Source: DATFXM01 sp035315885 (lineage in GTDB: Bacteria; Acidobacteriota; Blastocatellia; UBA7656). From it: 40,733 bases of DNA. The DNA lies in assembly GCA_035315885.1 (NCBI GenBank), contig DATFXM010000180.1, forward strand, positions 1 to 40,733, in the 5' to 3' direction. Below the pieces are notes generated by a model, which saw only the letters and a program-made list of their open reading frames with translations, was not told the origin of the DNA and made no database searches. Of the stretch, positions 40,533 through 40,733 are shown one piece after another; the stretch's first letter is position 1; each line of letters starts with the position of its first letter. The position numbers were made by a program, and so were the translations under genes.

Positions 40533-40733
40533 GTGAAGGCGCGACGCGGAGACGCCGGGAGGCGGGGAGGAGAGAAGGGCGAAGGGGCGACGCGCTGAGC
40601 TGTTAAGACGCTGACGCGTGACATTGACTCGCTCGGCCCGATCAAGACGCTAATCTCCGCGTCTCCCCTTCGCCCATTCGCCCTTCTCTCCTCCCCGCGT
40701 CCCGGCGTCTCCGCGTCGCGCCTTCACCTAGTC
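40527..40733. repeat. Octad inverted repeat with long near-perfect arms at the window end
   Basis: The left arm (from 40527) and right arm (ending at 40733) pair perfectly for about 34 bp from the outer ends and continue with few mismatches for roughly 65 bp. Words of 8 bp (CGCGACGC, GGAGACGC, CGGGAGGC, GGGGAGGA) run in phase at 40540-40571. The outermost bases include the stop codon of the fourth ADOP gene. Pairing may extend beyond the window. Confidence 0.85.

Overview
The window looks like chromosome of an Acidobacteriota member, probably of the Blastocatellia type. The main reason is four duplicated MacB/FtsX-type permeases of about 800 residues (ADOP family, a hallmark of acidobacteria) with no partner ATPase beside them. 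Moderate-to-high GC, DUF3108, zinc-ribbon signalling proteins and a carboxypeptidase-regulatory-type TonB receptor fit the same picture. No rRNA, tRNA, CRISPR array or transposase was recognised.

Layout. 1-1427: two membrane proteins built from a repeated unit with a His-x-His helix; the first is cut by the window edge. 1472-7795: a catabolic-looking plus-strand run with an exported cyclase-family hydrolase, an aryl-CoA flavin monooxygenase and an Old Yellow Enzyme-type reductase as two adjacent genes (fused in salicylyl-CoA 5-hydroxylase / 2-aminobenzoyl-CoA monooxygenase-reductase relatives), a hotdog thioesterase, and the alpha and beta subunits of a 2-oxoacid dehydrogenase E1 without E2 or E3. 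7920-10490: a lone OppF-type ATPase, a Yip1-like membrane protein and a small unknown gene. 10539-15500 (minus): a MacAB-like export operon of adaptor, ATPase and two permeases. 16028-20759: a zinc-ribbon/pseudokinase/PP2C fusion, a convergent zinc-ribbon protein and a DUF3352-like membrane-anchored protein. 20794-21588 (minus): pgsA. 21936-25636: a sorbosone-dehydrogenase-like lipoprotein overlapping a TonB receptor. 26000-28895: an M23 peptidase, a DUF3108 protein and a GlsB/YeaQ protein. 29345-40532: four ADOP permeases with a TGDG-repeat (DUF4097-like) protein between the third and fourth.

The least expected content is between the genes. Many gaps carry palindromic elements of about 30-260 bp, often starting within about 10 bp of a stop codon. 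Their arms are not random. In most of them the arm is a run of 7-bp words of form RGTNNNN kept in strict register although the words differ; a second set uses 8-bp words of form GGNGANNN; a third set has nested stem-loops capped by the same heptads. Both arms carry the same word order, so they appear to evolve together. Three heptad elements in unrelated gaps also share a 31-nt block at the left edge of the central spacer. These elements explain many spurious open frames, contribute the last codons of some genes, and are the best candidate here for an undescribed system.

All calls were made by eye from sequence and translated frames. Functional names rest on family motifs, and substrate assignments are inference.
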